From contig NZ_VIQO01000011.1 of the NCBI RefSeq assembly GCF_007483665.1, forward strand, positions 62,001-126,000: a DNA stretch of 64,000 bases, given 5' to 3'. Made by a program: the position numbers and the translations under genes. This stretch comes from Catellatospora sichuanensis. GTDB lineage: Bacteria; Actinomycetota; Actinomycetes; Mycobacteriales; Micromonosporaceae. The notes below the pieces were generated by a model. The model worked only from the letters and a program-made list of their open reading frames with translations, was not told the origin of the DNA and made no database searches. Every line of letters starts with the position of its first letter. Positions within the stretch are counted from its first letter, which is position 1. Positions 33,268 to 42,519 of the stretch are shown piece after piece.

Positions 33268-36069
33268 ATGTCCGTCCACTTCGACCTTCTCGGCCCGCTG
33301 ACGGTGTCCCGTGACGGCCGTCCGGTCACGCTCGGCTCGACGAAGCAGCAGCTGATACTGGCGGCCCTGCTGCTTCGGCCGGCCGAGGCCATCAGCACCG
33401 ACGAGCTGGTGGCGATGCTGTGGGGCGACCAGCCGCCCGCGTCGGCCGCCGCAAACGTGCGCACCTACGTGCGCGGGTTGCGCCAGGCGCTGACCGAGCC
33501 GCCAGCCGCCGAGCGCCGCATCCTCACCACCCCGGGCGGCTACCTGCTGCGGGTCGAGCCGGGCGAGCGGGACCTCGACCGGTTCGACGCCGCCGCGGCG
33601 CGTGGCCGGGCGGCGCTGGCCGACGGCGACCCGGCGGGCGCGCAGGCGGAGCTGGCCGACGCGGTCGGCATGTGGCGTGGCCCGGCGCTGGCCGGACTGC
33701 CGCTGCCCCGGCTCCTGACCGGCCGGGTCGCGCAACTGGAGGAGCGACGGCTGCTGGCCGAGGAGGACCACGCCGTCGCGCGGCTCGCGCTCGGTGAGCC
33801 GGCCGTGGTCATCCCGCGGCTGCGCGCCCTGCTCGAGCGCCATCCGCTGCGGCAGCGGGCCTGGGCCCAGCTCATGGCGAGCCTGTACCACATCGGCGAC
33901 GTCGCCGGAGCGCTGGCGGCGTTCGGGCAGGCCCGACGGGTGCTGGCTGAGCAGACCGGCATGGACCCCGGACCGGAGCTCACCCGCCTGCACGACGACG
34001 TCCTGCACCACCGCGTCGGACCGCGGCCCGAACCGGGCAACAGCCCGCCACCCGGTCCGCCGGAGGGGCAACCGCGGCAGCTCCCGCTCGCCCTGCCGGG
34101 CTTCGTCGGCCGCGACGCCGAACTGGCCCGGCTCGACTCCGCCCTGGACGTCGACGACGATCGACCGGCCGGGGTGGACATCACCACCGTCAGCGGCATG
34201 GCCGGCGTCGGCAAGACCACGCTCGCGCTGCACTGGGCCCACCGGGTCGTCGACCGTTTCCCCGACGGCCAGCTTTACGTGAACCTGCGCGGATACGACG
34301 ACGCCGATGCCGTGTCCCCGGCCGACGCCCTGGTCGCCTTCCTGGAGGCGCTCGGCGTGCCGATCGGCCGCATCCCGACCAGCACCGACGCCCGGACCGG
34401 GCTCTACCGGAGCCTGCTGGCCTCCCGCCGGATGCTCGTCGTGCTCGACAACGCGCGCGACGCCGACCAGGTGCGCCCGCTGCTGCCCGGCGCGGGCCGG
34501 TGTGTCGTCCTCGTGACGAGCCGGGACCAGCTCAGCAGCCTCGTCGCGGCGGAGGGTGCCCGGCCGTTGACGCTGGACGTGCTCACAGCCGCGGAGTCGA
34601 TGAGCCTGCTGCGCAGCAGGCTCGGCGCTGACCGGGTCGCCGCGGAGCCTGCGGCGACCGCCGAGATGATCGAGGCGACCGGCCGCCTTCCGCTCGCCCT
34701 GTCGATGGTCGCGGCGCGGGTCGCCGGCAAACCGACGTTCCCGCTCGAAGCCGTCGCGGCGCAGCTACGCCCGGCCGAGGGCAGGCTCGGGGCGCTGGCC
34801 GACGGTGACGTGCGGCGCGTGTTCTCCTGGTCGCACCGGGCCCTGAGCGCGGATGCGGCACGCCTGCTGCGCCTGCTCGGCCTGCATCCCGGCCCCGACC
34901 TGACCGGCGACGCCGCCGCGGCACTGCTCGGTCGGCCCCGGGCCGACGTCACGCCGCTGCTGCACGAGCTGACCCGCCTGCACCTGCTGACCGAGCATCT
35001 GCCGGAGCGATACGCCCTGCACGACCTGCTCCGCTCGTACGCAGCCGAGCTGGCGCAGGCGTCCGAACAGGCCGACGTCCGGCAGGACGCCCGGCGCCGG
35101 ATGTACGACCACTACCTGCACAGCGCCTATCCGGCCGCGCTGCTGCTCCAGCCGACGTGGACGCCGGTCGACGCCGTGCCCGCGCTGCCGTCGAACATCC
35201 GCGTGCCGGTAGCCGACCGGACCGGCGCCGCGGCGTGGTTCAACGCCGAGCACCCCGTCCTGCTGCGGGTCCTGCGCCAGGCCGCGGAGACCGGCTTCGA
35301 GCGGTACACCTGCCAGCTCGCCTGGACGCTGGCCGCCTACCTGGCCCCGCGCGGCCTGTTCCAGGAGCAGCTGGCGGCCCAGCAGGCCGCGCTCACCGCC
35401 GCGGAGCGGATCGGTGATCTGCAGGCCCAGGCCCTCGCCAACCGGATGCTCGCCCGCGCGCTCATGCGGCTCGGCGACCACGATGGCGCCGAACACCGCG
35501 TGCAGCGGGCACTCGACCTCTACGAGCAGCTCGGCGATCTGGACAGTCTCGCGCTGACCCTGCGGCACTACACCGAGCACTGCACCGCGCGGGGCCGGCT
35601 GAAGGAGGCGCTCACCCACAGCATCGAAGCGCTACGGGTGTCCCGGCTGATCGGCAACCGTTACGCCGAGGCCCGCGCGCTGAACACTAAGGGATACCTC
35701 CATGCCCTCAACGGCGACTTCGGGCAGGCCGTCGCCGACTGTACGGAAGCCCTCGATCAGCAGCGGCAGATGGACGACCGGGTGGGCCAGGCGGCGACGC
35801 TCGACAGCCTCGGCTTCGCATACCAGCGGCTCGGCGACCTCGACGAGGCGGTGGAGTGCTACGAGCAGTCCATCGAACGCTTCCGGGACTCCGCCAACCG
35901 CTACCACGAGGCGGAGACCCTCACCCGGCTCGGTGAGGCGCGCGAGGAGATGGCGGACCTGCCCGCGGCCGCCGAGGCCTGGCGGCGGGCGAAACGCATC
36001 TACGACGACCTCGGGGACCCTGCTGCCGACGGGGCCCGGCGGCGGCTCGCCCGCGTGACGGCCGCCTGA
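33268..36069 (+). CDS. BTAD/SARP-NB-ARC-TPR transcriptional regulator (AfsR-like)
   Basis: 933 residues from the ATG at 33268, six bases after GAGG; a GTG two codons earlier is the alternative. An OmpR-type DNA-binding domain (FDLLGPLTVSRDG, then ILTTPGGYLLRV) occupies 1-95, a BTAD helical domain 96-245, an NB-ARC ATPase about 275-560 with P-loop SGMAGVGKTT, and TPRs about 660-930. Proteins of this layout activate secondary-metabolite or developmental genes in response to phosphorylation and ATP. No biosynthetic cluster is adjacent; the divergent secreted M23 gene is the nearest possible target. A -10-like TATAAC lies at 33224. Confidence 0.9.
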   Translation: MSVHFDLLGPLTVSRDGRPVTLGSTKQQLILAALLLRPAEAISTDELVAMLWGDQPPASAAANVRTYVRGLRQALTEPPAAERRILTTPGGYLLRVEPGERDLDRFDAAAARGRAALADGDPAGAQAELADAVGMWRGPALAGLPLPRLLTGRVAQLEERRLLAEEDHAVARLALGEPAVVIPRLRALLERHPLRQRAWAQLMASLYHIGDVAGALAAFGQARRVLAEQTGMDPGPELTRLHDDVLHHRVGPRPEPGNSPPPGPPEGQPRQLPLALPGFVGRDAELARLDSALDVDDDRPAGVDITTVSGMAGVGKTTLALHWAHRVVDRFPDGQLYVNLRGYDDADAVSPADALVAFLEALGVPIGRIPTSTDARTGLYRSLLASRRMLVVLDNARDADQVRPLLPGAGRCVVLVTSRDQLSSLVAAEGARPLTLDVLTAAESMSLLRSRLGADRVAAEPAATAEMIEATGRLPLALSMVAARVAGKPTFPLEAVAAQLRPAEGRLGALADGDVRRVFSWSHRALSADAARLLRLLGLHPGPDLTGDAAAALLGRPRADVTPLLHELTRLHLLTEHLPERYALHDLLRSYAAELAQASEQADVRQDARRRMYDHYLHSAYPAALLLQPTWTPVDAVPALPSNIRVPVADRTGAAAWFNAEHPVLLRVLRQAAETGFERYTCQLAWTLAAYLAPRGLFQEQLAAQQAALTAAERIGDLQAQALANRMLARALMRLGDHDGAEHRVQRALDLYEQLGDLDSLALTLRHYTEHCTARGRLKEALTHSIEALRVSRLIGNRYAEARALNTKGYLHALNGDFGQAVADCTEALDQQRQMDDRVGQAATLDSLGFAYQRLGDLDEAVECYEQSIERFRDSANRYHEAETLTRLGEAREEMADLPAAAEAWRRAKRIYDDLGDPAADGARRRLARVTAA

Positions 36070-36175
36070 TCGCGCGGCCAGGCTGCCGGCACCCGCCGGG
36101 CCGCGGTCGGCGTGATCGGAGCGCGATGGTGCCGGGTCCGGCCGTCACTCGGCGAACGGGATCCTGCCTGGGACG

Positions 36176-37207
36176 CTACTTCCCCGGCAGCAGCGCCAGC
36201 ACGGCGACCACCGCGCGGTGGTCCGTGCCCGGCACGGTCCGTTCGCCGACGGAGACGCCTGCCAGGCCGGAGCCGTGCAGGACGTGGTCGATCTGCACCA
36301 GCGGCGGCAGCAGGGTCATGCCCACGGGCCAGGTGCGGGCCCAGCCGCGACCCAGCTCGGCATGGGTGTCGGTGAGGCCCGCGGCGAGCAGCTCCCGCAT
36401 CGGCGTCTGGTCCAGGGTGGCGTTGAAGTCCCCCAGGAGGACGGTGTCCGGGCCGCTGTCCCTGGCCACGGAGGCGAGGGCGCGCATGTCCCGGGTCCAG
36501 CGATCCGCGTCACCGACCGGGTAGTACGTGTGGACGGCCACCAGCCGTACGGTGCGTCCGTCGACGGTCACCTCGGCGGTGGTCTGCGGCCAGGCGGTGT
36601 CGGCCTGCAGCGGGCCGCCGCGGGTCAGCGGGAACCGCGAGTAGATCGAGGAGTCGTACTCGGGGCGAAGCTCGTGATAGGGCAGCAGGGTGTCCAGGCC
36701 GGCCTCGGTGAGCGCGGCGATTCCGGCGACCGGCAGCTGCTGTACGGAGAGCACGTCGATGCGCTCGGTCCGCACCAGCCGCACCAGGGCAGCCGGGTCC
36801 GCCGCGCCTACATTGGCGTTGAGGGTGGCCACGCGCAGTATGGCCGCCTGTGCCGGAACGCTCTGCTGGTCCGGTATGAAGCGAGGTGCCAGCAGCGCGA
36901 CCTGAGCAGCGGTCAGCGCGGCGACGACGATCACCGCCCACCGCGAGCGCAGCGTGGCGACGGCGAGCATGAGGCCGAGCCCGAGCAAGCCGAGCGCGAC
37001 GGAATACGGGAAGAGCACGATCGGCACGGCGAGCGGGGTTCCCGCGTCCAGCCCGGTCAGCCGCACGATCAGCAGGGTGAGCGGCACGGCGAGGACGGCG
37101 CCCAGGGCGAGGCGGGCGGCCAGTCGGGCCAGCCGGCGGCGACTGCGACGAGCATCCGTCTGCTGCCGGTCGGCAGTCTGCGGGGCACTGACGGCGGTGT
37201 CGGTCAA
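36176..37207 (-). CDS. Membrane-anchored endonuclease/exonuclease/phosphatase-family protein
   Basis: 343 residues from a TTG with GGGGGA upstream; no better start was found. Residues 1-115 hold a basic start and three membrane segments. The rest is an EEP domain facing outside: ATLNANVG, DVLSVQQLP, VHTYYPVG, the metal-site LLGDFNATLDQTP, QIDHVL and the catalytic GTDHRAV. Such proteins act on phosphodiesters in nucleic acids or phospholipids. The substrate is unknown. It is convergent with the BTAD regulator. Confidence 0.85.
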   Translation of the reverse strand: MTDTAVSAPQTADRQQTDARRSRRRLARLAARLALGAVLAVPLTLLIVRLTGLDAGTPLAVPIVLFPYSVALGLLGLGLMLAVATLRSRWAVIVVAALTAAQVALLAPRFIPDQQSVPAQAAILRVATLNANVGAADPAALVRLVRTERIDVLSVQQLPVAGIAALTEAGLDTLLPYHELRPEYDSSIYSRFPLTRGGPLQADTAWPQTTAEVTVDGRTVRLVAVHTYYPVGDADRWTRDMRALASVARDSGPDTVLLGDFNATLDQTPMRELLAAGLTDTHAELGRGWARTWPVGMTLLPPLVQIDHVLHGSGLAGVSVGERTVPGTDHRAVVAVLALLPGK

Positions 37208-37356
37208 CGGTCCCCCACTCTGAGCTGCGCGCGGTGATCATACCGTCGCGGCCGCACCGCTGTTCCCGGTGCTGATCTTCATCGGCACCGCGACCCGGCC
37301 GGGAGTTTCGGGTGCCGAGATGTCATCGGCGCGTCCGCGTGGGGTATGACGAACCC

Positions 37357-37875
37357 ATGACCGAACCGATCTCGACACGCAATCTCGACCGATACGGGTC
37401 CGCGGAGCTGCCGTGGAGCCGCCCGCGCGACATCCTCGTCAAGGACACGCCCGAGGCCGACCTGACGTTCTTCGTGGCGACGGTGCGGCCCGACGGACGC
37501 CCGCACTCGGCCGGCGTGGGGGCGGTATGGGTGGACGACGCGCTGTACTTCACGAGCGGGCCGGGCACGCTCAAGTCGCGCAACCTGGCGGCGAATCCGG
37601 CGTGCAGCGTCTCGGTGCGCCTGCCCGGTATCGACCTGGTGCTGGAAGGCGAGGCGAATCGGATCACCGAAGCGTCCGTGCTGGAACGTCTCGCGGCCGT
37701 CTACCGCGAGGGCGGCTGGCCCGCCTCGGTGGACGACGACGCGCTCACGGCCCCGTACAGCGCGCCGAGCGCGGGCCCCGCACCGTGGCATCTTTACCGC
37801 CTCACGCTGCGCACCGCCGTCGGCGTGGCGACCGCCGAACCCCACGGCGCCACCCGCTGGGACTTCGCCCACTGA
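37357..37875 (+). CDS. Pyridoxamine 5'-phosphate oxidase-like flavin/F420-binding protein
   Basis: 172 residues from the ATG at 37357. The split-barrel fold is indicated by ATVRPDGRPHSAGVGAVW, LYFTSGPGTLKSRNLA and NPACSVSVRLPGIDLVLEGE, a set typical of PNPOx-like FMN or F420 proteins of about 150-170 residues. It probably reduces or binds a small substrate with F420 or flavin. It is convergent with the ECF41 gene downstream, with a 6-base gap. Confidence 0.85.
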   Translation: MTEPISTRNLDRYGSAELPWSRPRDILVKDTPEADLTFFVATVRPDGRPHSAGVGAVWVDDALYFTSGPGTLKSRNLAANPACSVSVRLPGIDLVLEGEANRITEASVLERLAAVYREGGWPASVDDDALTAPYSAPSAGPAPWHLYRLTLRTAVGVATAEPHGATRWDFAH

Positions 37876-37881
37876 CAGAGG

Positions 37882-38817
37882 TCACCCCGCCGTCCACGGC
37901 CGGAGCTTGTCGGGGTTGCGGACGGCCCAGATGTGCCTGATCCGGCCGCCCGCGACGTCGAACGCCGCGACCGTCACGATGACGCCGTCCTGCTGTGCCA
38001 CCAAGCCCGGCCTGCCGTTGACGGTGCGTTCCAGGATCTTCATGGCGGGCGCCCAGTCGGCGATCCGGACGGCGTAGCGGGCGACCTGTTCGCTGCCTTC
38101 GACGGCACCGAGCACGGTGCTGACCTGGCCGCCGCCGTCGGCGATCATCGTGACGGCGGGGTCGAGCAGGCTGATCAGGGCGTCGATGTCCTTGGCTTCC
38201 CAGGCCCGCTTGAAGTCCCGGACGAGTCGGGCCTGCTGGGCGGCCGGATCCGCGGGAGCACGCGCCGCGCGGATACGACGGCGGGCCGAGGAGGCCAGCT
38301 GGCGACAGGCCGCGGGCGTACGGCCGACGATCTCGGCCACTTCGGCGAAGGAGTGGCAGAAGACGTCGTGCAGGACGAACGCGACCCGCTCAGCCGGGGT
38401 CATCTGTTCGAGCACGACGAGGAAGGCCATGCTGACCGACTCGTCCAGGGTGACCCGGTCGGCCGGGTCTACCGTGCTCCCGCCCGACCGGCCGCCGATC
38501 CAGTCGGTGCGGCCGGGCAGCGGTTCAGGGACCCATTCGCCCACGTAGCGCTCCCGCCGGGCCCGAGCCGAGCCGAGCAGGTCCAGGCAGACGCGGCCGG
38601 CGACCGTGGTCAGCCAGGCGCCGGGCGACTCGATGGCCTCCTGCTGCTGCCGGGACATGGCGTACCAGCGGGCATACGTCTCCTGCACGGCGTCCTCGGC
38701 CTCGCTGAACGAGCCCAGCAGCCGGTACGCGAGATTGATCAGATGGCGCCGTTCGCTCATGATCGCGCGCAGGCCCGGGTCGGCTCCACCGTCCACCGGC
38801 TCGGCTGGGATGTCCAT
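37882..38817 (-). CDS. ECF41-family RNA polymerase sigma factor with SnoaL-like tail
   Basis: 311 residues. Region 2 is LINLAYRLLGSFSEAEDAVQE, region 4 includes MTPAERVAFVLHDVFCHSF, and the C-terminal SnoaL-like domain carries IADGGGQVS and the terminal VRNPDKL. It is the second ECF41 protein in the window. A divergent four-TM membrane protein gene has an ECF41-like promoter 80 bases away (38897-38923), a good candidate target. Confidence 0.92.
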   Translation of the reverse strand: MDIPAEPVDGGADPGLRAIMSERRHLINLAYRLLGSFSEAEDAVQETYARWYAMSRQQQEAIESPGAWLTTVAGRVCLDLLGSARARRERYVGEWVPEPLPGRTDWIGGRSGGSTVDPADRVTLDESVSMAFLVVLEQMTPAERVAFVLHDVFCHSFAEVAEIVGRTPAACRQLASSARRRIRAARAPADPAAQQARLVRDFKRAWEAKDIDALISLLDPAVTMIADGGGQVSTVLGAVEGSEQVARYAVRIADWAPAMKILERTVNGRPGLVAQQDGVIVTVAAFDVAGGRIRHIWAVRNPDKLRPWTAG

Positions 38818-38896
38818 GATGTCGCCTGCTCCTGCCTCGCGGTCGCGGTCACCGGTTCGACGAAACGGCGCCTCGGAACGTGAGGTCGACGAGCCG

Positions 38897-38923
38897 CCTC
38901 ACATTCCCGGCGGTTGCATCGTC
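38897..38923 (+). promoter_or_regulatory. Predicted ECF41-type promoter (CCTCACA-N16-CGTC)
   Basis: Compared with the consensus TGTCACA-N16-CGTC it keeps TCACA, the exact 16-base spacer and the full CGTC. It faces the membrane protein gene at 39007 and is adjacent to the second ECF41 gene. Confidence 0.5.
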
Positions 38924-39006
38924 GGACTACCGGGACACCATCCTGCACGTGGGAGAGCCGGGCAACCCGGCCGGCTCCCGATCCGACCGATCTCAAGGAG
39001 TTTCCG

Positions 39007-39483
39007 ATGCGTAAGGCCTTTGCCGCGCTGGCGGTCCTGCTCATGCTGGTCGTCATGGCGGAGTTCTTCTTCGCCGCGAGCGGCGCGTTCGGCATCGCGA
39101 CCGATGACGCGGCCTACCGGCCCCACCATGCGCTGGGGTATGTGACCTTCCTCTTGCCGGTGCTGATGGTGATCGTCGCCGTGCCGGCCCGGATCCCTGG
39201 GCGGCTCATCGGGTCGACCGCGCTGGTGGCCGGGCTGACCGCCGGCCAGGTGGTGATCGCCAAGGTCGCCGGGGCCATCGGTGACACGGGTGACGGCACC
39301 GTCGGCGGGCTCGTCTTCGGTCTGCACGCGCTCAACGGCCTGGCCCTGCTGGCCGTGGTCGTGACGGTCGCCCGGCGGGCGTGGACGCTGTCGAGGTCCG
39401 CGGCCCCCGCCGGGCGGACCGGCACCGGCGAACACGCGCAGCCGTCCGGACAGGTCGCCGAACCTGCCGCACCGGTGTCATGA
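39007..39483 (+). CDS. Four-TM small membrane protein (DUF6220-like)
   Basis: 158 residues; AAGGAG precedes the ATG. Four hydrophobic segments: AFAALAVLLMLVVMAEFFF, YVTFLLPVLMVIVAVPA, a central Gly/Ala-rich one, and LHALNGLALLAVVVTVA. The position of HHALGYV and GLHALNGL resembles a family of small actinobacterial membrane proteins. The hydrophilic C-terminus is Ala/Pro-rich. It is probably controlled by the divergent ECF41 sigma factor. Function unknown. Confidence 0.7.
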   Translation: MRKAFAALAVLLMLVVMAEFFFAASGAFGIATDDAAYRPHHALGYVTFLLPVLMVIVAVPARIPGRLIGSTALVAGLTAGQVVIAKVAGAIGDTGDGTVGGLVFGLHALNGLALLAVVVTVARRAWTLSRSAAPAGRTGTGEHAQPSGQVAEPAAPVS

Positions 39484-39606
39484 CACGAAGACGTGGCATC
39501 GAAGTTGCGGTAATCTTTCGCAGTCCTGGGGAGTGACACGGTGGTGCCTCGCCGGCTCCGGGACGGCTGTGGATGAGTCTGGCCGCACCATTTCGGGGAG
39601 CGCGAT

Positions 39607-40269
39607 TTGTCACCGTACGCGAACGGCAACGACCTGGCCCTGGCGAGCCTCGACTTCCTGGGCGACGACGACGAGCTCCGGGAACGTGCCCGCGCCGAGC
39701 AACTGGCGGCCGACGGCGAGCCCGGGCCCGCCGACCGGCGTCAGGGTGTGGCGGCGTCAGGGGCGATCCGGGTCACGACCAGCGCGCAAGGTCTGGTGGA
39801 CGACGTCGAGGTCACCCGGAACTGGCGCGAGCACGTCGACCCCGACGCGTTCGCGGACGCGCTGTTCGAGGCGTACGCCGCCGCACTGGCGCAGACGGTG
39901 AATGCGGCAGCGCTGCGCGAATTCGCCGCGTCCGAACAGGACGGAGGCCTACGGCGGCGTCCCGGTACCCGCGGAACGAGCACGGCGAGTCCCGAGCCGC
40001 CGGCCGACGCCCAGGTGTGGCTCGCCACGGTCTGGGACACGCTGCGCGAACTCGACGACACGTTGCACCGCCTCGAGCGCGGGCGGCCGGAGGGCGAGAG
40101 CGTGCGGCGCGTCGCGAGCCCGCACGGTCTGCTGACCGCGACGTGCCGAGGTCGCCAGGTGACCGCCGTCAGCGGCGATGCCCGGCGGATCCGCGAGGCC
40201 GACCCGCAGCAGCTGCGCACCGAGGCCCTGGCCGTGTTCCGTGCCGCCCGGCACGACGAACCGGCATGA
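39607..40269 (+). CDS. YbaB/EbfC-like protein with two modules
   Basis: 220 residues from a TTG with GGGGAG about eight bases upstream. Two similar halves: GAIRVTTSAQGLVDDVEVT with a following helix AFADALFEAYAAAL, and SPHGLLTATCRGRQVTAV with QQLRTEALAVFRAA. Each resembles a YbaB/EbfC unit, found in actinobacteria beside WXG100-type genes. The linker is charged and low in structure. It is the first gene of a three-gene group with two type VII-like substrates. Confidence 0.7.
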   Translation: MSPYANGNDLALASLDFLGDDDELRERARAEQLAADGEPGPADRRQGVAASGAIRVTTSAQGLVDDVEVTRNWREHVDPDAFADALFEAYAAALAQTVNAAALREFAASEQDGGLRRRPGTRGTSTASPEPPADAQVWLATVWDTLRELDDTLHRLERGRPEGESVRRVASPHGLLTATCRGRQVTAVSGDARRIREADPQQLRTEALAVFRAARHDEPA

Positions 40270-40300
40270 CCGCCGACACGGCCGAGAAGGGAGACGGGTC

Positions 40301-40621
40301 ATGGGTGCAGAGGTAACCGTCGTCACCGACGCGCTGCTGGACGAGGCCGCGAAGTGGCGGGACCTGTCCGACCAGGTGGCTCCCGTCAAGAACGCCGCCG
40401 ACAGTCTGGAGCTCGGCGTGACCGCGTTCTTCATCGGCGACCTGAACGCGCTGGTGCATTCGCAGGCGTACCACGACTTCCAGGACTTCATGGTCACCGT
40501 CCTGAGCGGTGCGGTGGTCGAGTTCGACCAGCTCGCCGGCGCGCTTGTCAAGATCGCCAAGGAGTACGACAAGGCCGACGCGATCGTCTCCCTCGACCTC
40601 AACCAGATCTACAGCGCCTGA
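40301..40621 (+). CDS. Small ESX/WXG100-superfamily protein
   Basis: 106 residues; AAGGGAG lies seven bases before the ATG. Predicted helical hairpin with AAKWRDLSDQVAPVKNAADSL as first helix. Near the C-terminus EYDKADAIV contains a YxxxD motif, the general secretion signal of ESX/type VII substrates. This suggests export as a dimer, possibly with the next gene product. No ESX machinery genes are in the window. Confidence 0.75.
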   Translation: MGAEVTVVTDALLDEAAKWRDLSDQVAPVKNAADSLELGVTAFFIGDLNALVHSQAYHDFQDFMVTVLSGAVVEFDQLAGALVKIAKEYDKADAIVSLDLNQIYSA

Positions 40622-40651
40622 CGCTGGCACGCCCCCGGGAAGGACATCGGC

Positions 40652-41401
40652 ATGGCGCCACCCACCTCCGACATCGAGTACAGGGAGCCGTTCCGCAAGG
40701 CTTTCGAGGAGATCCGCACCGGCCTCGACAAGGCGATCGACGAGTTCAACAAGATCGTCGATCAGGTGAAGGACTGGGCCTGGCTGCTCGGTGGGGCGGC
40801 CCTGTGGTGGATCAAGAACAATCTCGACGCCGTCCGGGACGGACTCCAGAAGATCATGGACCGGGTCCGGTACGCGTTCGACCACGAGCTCCCGGTGCTC
40901 TCCCTGATCACCACCAGCTTCAAGTGGGTCCACCAGGTGAAGGGCCCCGTGTCGGAGCTGTCCTTCGCGACCACCGAACCGCGCAACGAGAACCTCGCCA
41001 AGTGGACCGGCGACGCGGCGGGCGCCTACCGGGACAAGGCCGGCAAGCAGAAGGCCGCCGTCGACGAGACGGTCGCCAAGGCCGAGTTCATCAGCCAGTG
41101 GCTGTTCAAGATCGCGCAGGCCAACGTCGACTACGCCGTCGAACTCGCGAAGATCGTCACGGGTCTGGCGGGCAAGCTCACCCAGGCGGCGGTCGACGCG
41201 ACGACCGTCATCGACATCCCCTGGGCCATCGACACCCTCGCCGAATCCGCCGGCGACCTCGTCGAGGACGGACTGAACAACCTGCTCAGCATCGGTGAGC
41301 GGTTCGTCGACGCGCTGGGCAACGTCAGGGACCTGGCCACGCAGGTCGGTGACCACTCGAAGCTACCCGGCGGGAGGTGGCCCGAGGCCGTCCGCGGCTG
41401 A
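40652..41401 (+). CDS. WXG100-like helical protein, probable type VII secretion substrate
   Basis: 249 residues. Mainly alpha-helical. The middle holds the WXG turn NLAKWTGDAAGAYRDKAG flanked by long helices (EEIRTGLDKAIDEFNKIVDQ and KQKAAVDETVAKAEFI). It resembles larger WXG100 or LXG N-terminal domains without an attached toxin domain. It lies 30 bases after the smaller partner. The pair probably forms a secreted complex. Confidence 0.75.
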   Translation: MAPPTSDIEYREPFRKAFEEIRTGLDKAIDEFNKIVDQVKDWAWLLGGAALWWIKNNLDAVRDGLQKIMDRVRYAFDHELPVLSLITTSFKWVHQVKGPVSELSFATTEPRNENLAKWTGDAAGAYRDKAGKQKAAVDETVAKAEFISQWLFKIAQANVDYAVELAKIVTGLAGKLTQAAVDATTVIDIPWAIDTLAESAGDLVEDGLNNLLSIGERFVDALGNVRDLATQVGDHSKLPGGRWPEAVRG

Positions 41402-41427
41402 CGCCGCGCCGCCGGAGGCCGCACAGG

Positions 41428-42078
41428 TCAGGACGCCACCCGCCACGCCTGCGACACGACGCCCAAGGTGGACTCGGCGACCGCGGCGGTCGCCTCTGCG
41501 AGGGTCGGCTTCGGCGTGAAGGCCTTGCCGCCCACGGCCAGCCACACCTCGACGACCAGATTCCCGCTCCGCGCGTGGATCTTGTACTCGGAGTACTTGA
41601 AGCCCGGCTCGGTCTCGATCGTGAACGCCTCCGCCACCTCGCCGATCCCGTCGACCGGCCCGTCCGGCGTCATCCGGGTCACCGCCCGCTCGGCCCGGTA
41701 GAGCCGCTCGGCGTCGGCCACCGAGGCGAGCGCCACCGCTTCCACCCGCAGGCTGGCGATGTGCCCGTCCGACGTGGCCATCTCGAACAGGCACGCCTCG
41801 CCGGGACCGGACGGCGGCGGTGCCGGATCAGTACGTTTCACCTTGAGCGACAGGTCGGCGAGCGGGGTGAGGTCGGTCCTCGCGCACAGGCCGACGACAC
41901 CGGCCTCATACCGCGGGCCGGCCGGACTGGGCGTCGTCGGCGCGGATCGGGACGTGGCTACGGTCGTGGGCGTGGCAGCCGGTGCCGGCCGGTCGGTGCA
42001 CGCCGCGGTCGGCAGGACGATCGCGAGCGCCCCGATGGCGGCGGCGAGGGACGTGCTGCGAACAGGACGGAAGACCAC
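41428..42078 (-). CDS. Predicted lipoprotein
   Basis: 216 residues from a GTG. A signal segment SLAAAIGALAIVLPTAAC ends in a lipobox with Cys about 27, followed by a Thr/Pro/Ala-rich linker. The globular part includes GVVGLCARTDLTPLADL and a second Cys in GEACLFEMATSDG, likely a disulfide. No named family was recognised; it resembles surface lipoproteins often found near WXG100-type genes. It is convergent with the WXG gene pair. Confidence 0.7.
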   Translation of the reverse strand: MVFRPVRSTSLAAAIGALAIVLPTAACTDRPAPAATPTTVATSRSAPTTPSPAGPRYEAGVVGLCARTDLTPLADLSLKVKRTDPAPPPSGPGEACLFEMATSDGHIASLRVEAVALASVADAERLYRAERAVTRMTPDGPVDGIGEVAEAFTIETEPGFKYSEYKIHARSGNLVVEVWLAVGGKAFTPKPTLAEATAAVAESTLGVVSQAWRVAS

Positions 42079-42164
42079 GCCCCCGAAACTACCGGATCTC
42101 GTCGATGTGTCGTCCCCGCACACGACGGAAGGCAAGGCACCGCGTCCGTAGGTAGGGTTCTGGT

Positions 42165-42416
42165 ATGTCGAGCGAGACTCCGGAACTGGTGGCCCACAAA
42201 CGGATGATCAGCGCGCGGACCGTGCTGGAGAACAGGGCCGACCTGCGCGCATACCCCCACCGGCACCTGGCGATCGTGTCGCAGTTGATGGCGGCGGGTG
42301 AGGGCGTCACCCAGCTGCTCGCCGCCGTGGAGATCCTCGACCGGTTCGGCTGGGACCTGGTCAACGTGTCCGAACTGACCGGCAGGCAGGTCTACGCGTT
42401 CATGCGTCGGCGCTGA
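42165..42416 (+). CDS. Small hypothetical protein
   Basis: 83 residues, helical, with RMISARTVLENRADL and HLAIVSQLMAAGEGVTQLL. It ends VSELTGRQVYAFMRRR. Codon use agrees with a real gene. No domain was recognised and it is followed by a strong shared terminator. Confidence 0.65.
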   Translation: MSSETPELVAHKRMISARTVLENRADLRAYPHRHLAIVSQLMAAGEGVTQLLAAVEILDRFGWDLVNVSELTGRQVYAFMRRR

Positions 42417-42457
42417 GTGCACTCCCCGGACGCGGTGGCTCACTGCCGCTGGATGCG

Positions 42458-42491
42458 GGAGGCCGGCTGAAGGATTCTTCAGCCGGCCTCC
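42458..42491. terminator. Bidirectional terminator
   Basis: GGAGGCCGGCTGAAG and CTTCAGCCGGCCTCC form a perfect 15-bp stem with a GATT loop, between the convergent hypothetical gene and the immunity-candidate gene. Confidence 0.82.
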
Positions 42492-42519
42492 TCGTCATTC
42501 CGCGGGACTTGGCTCGGGC

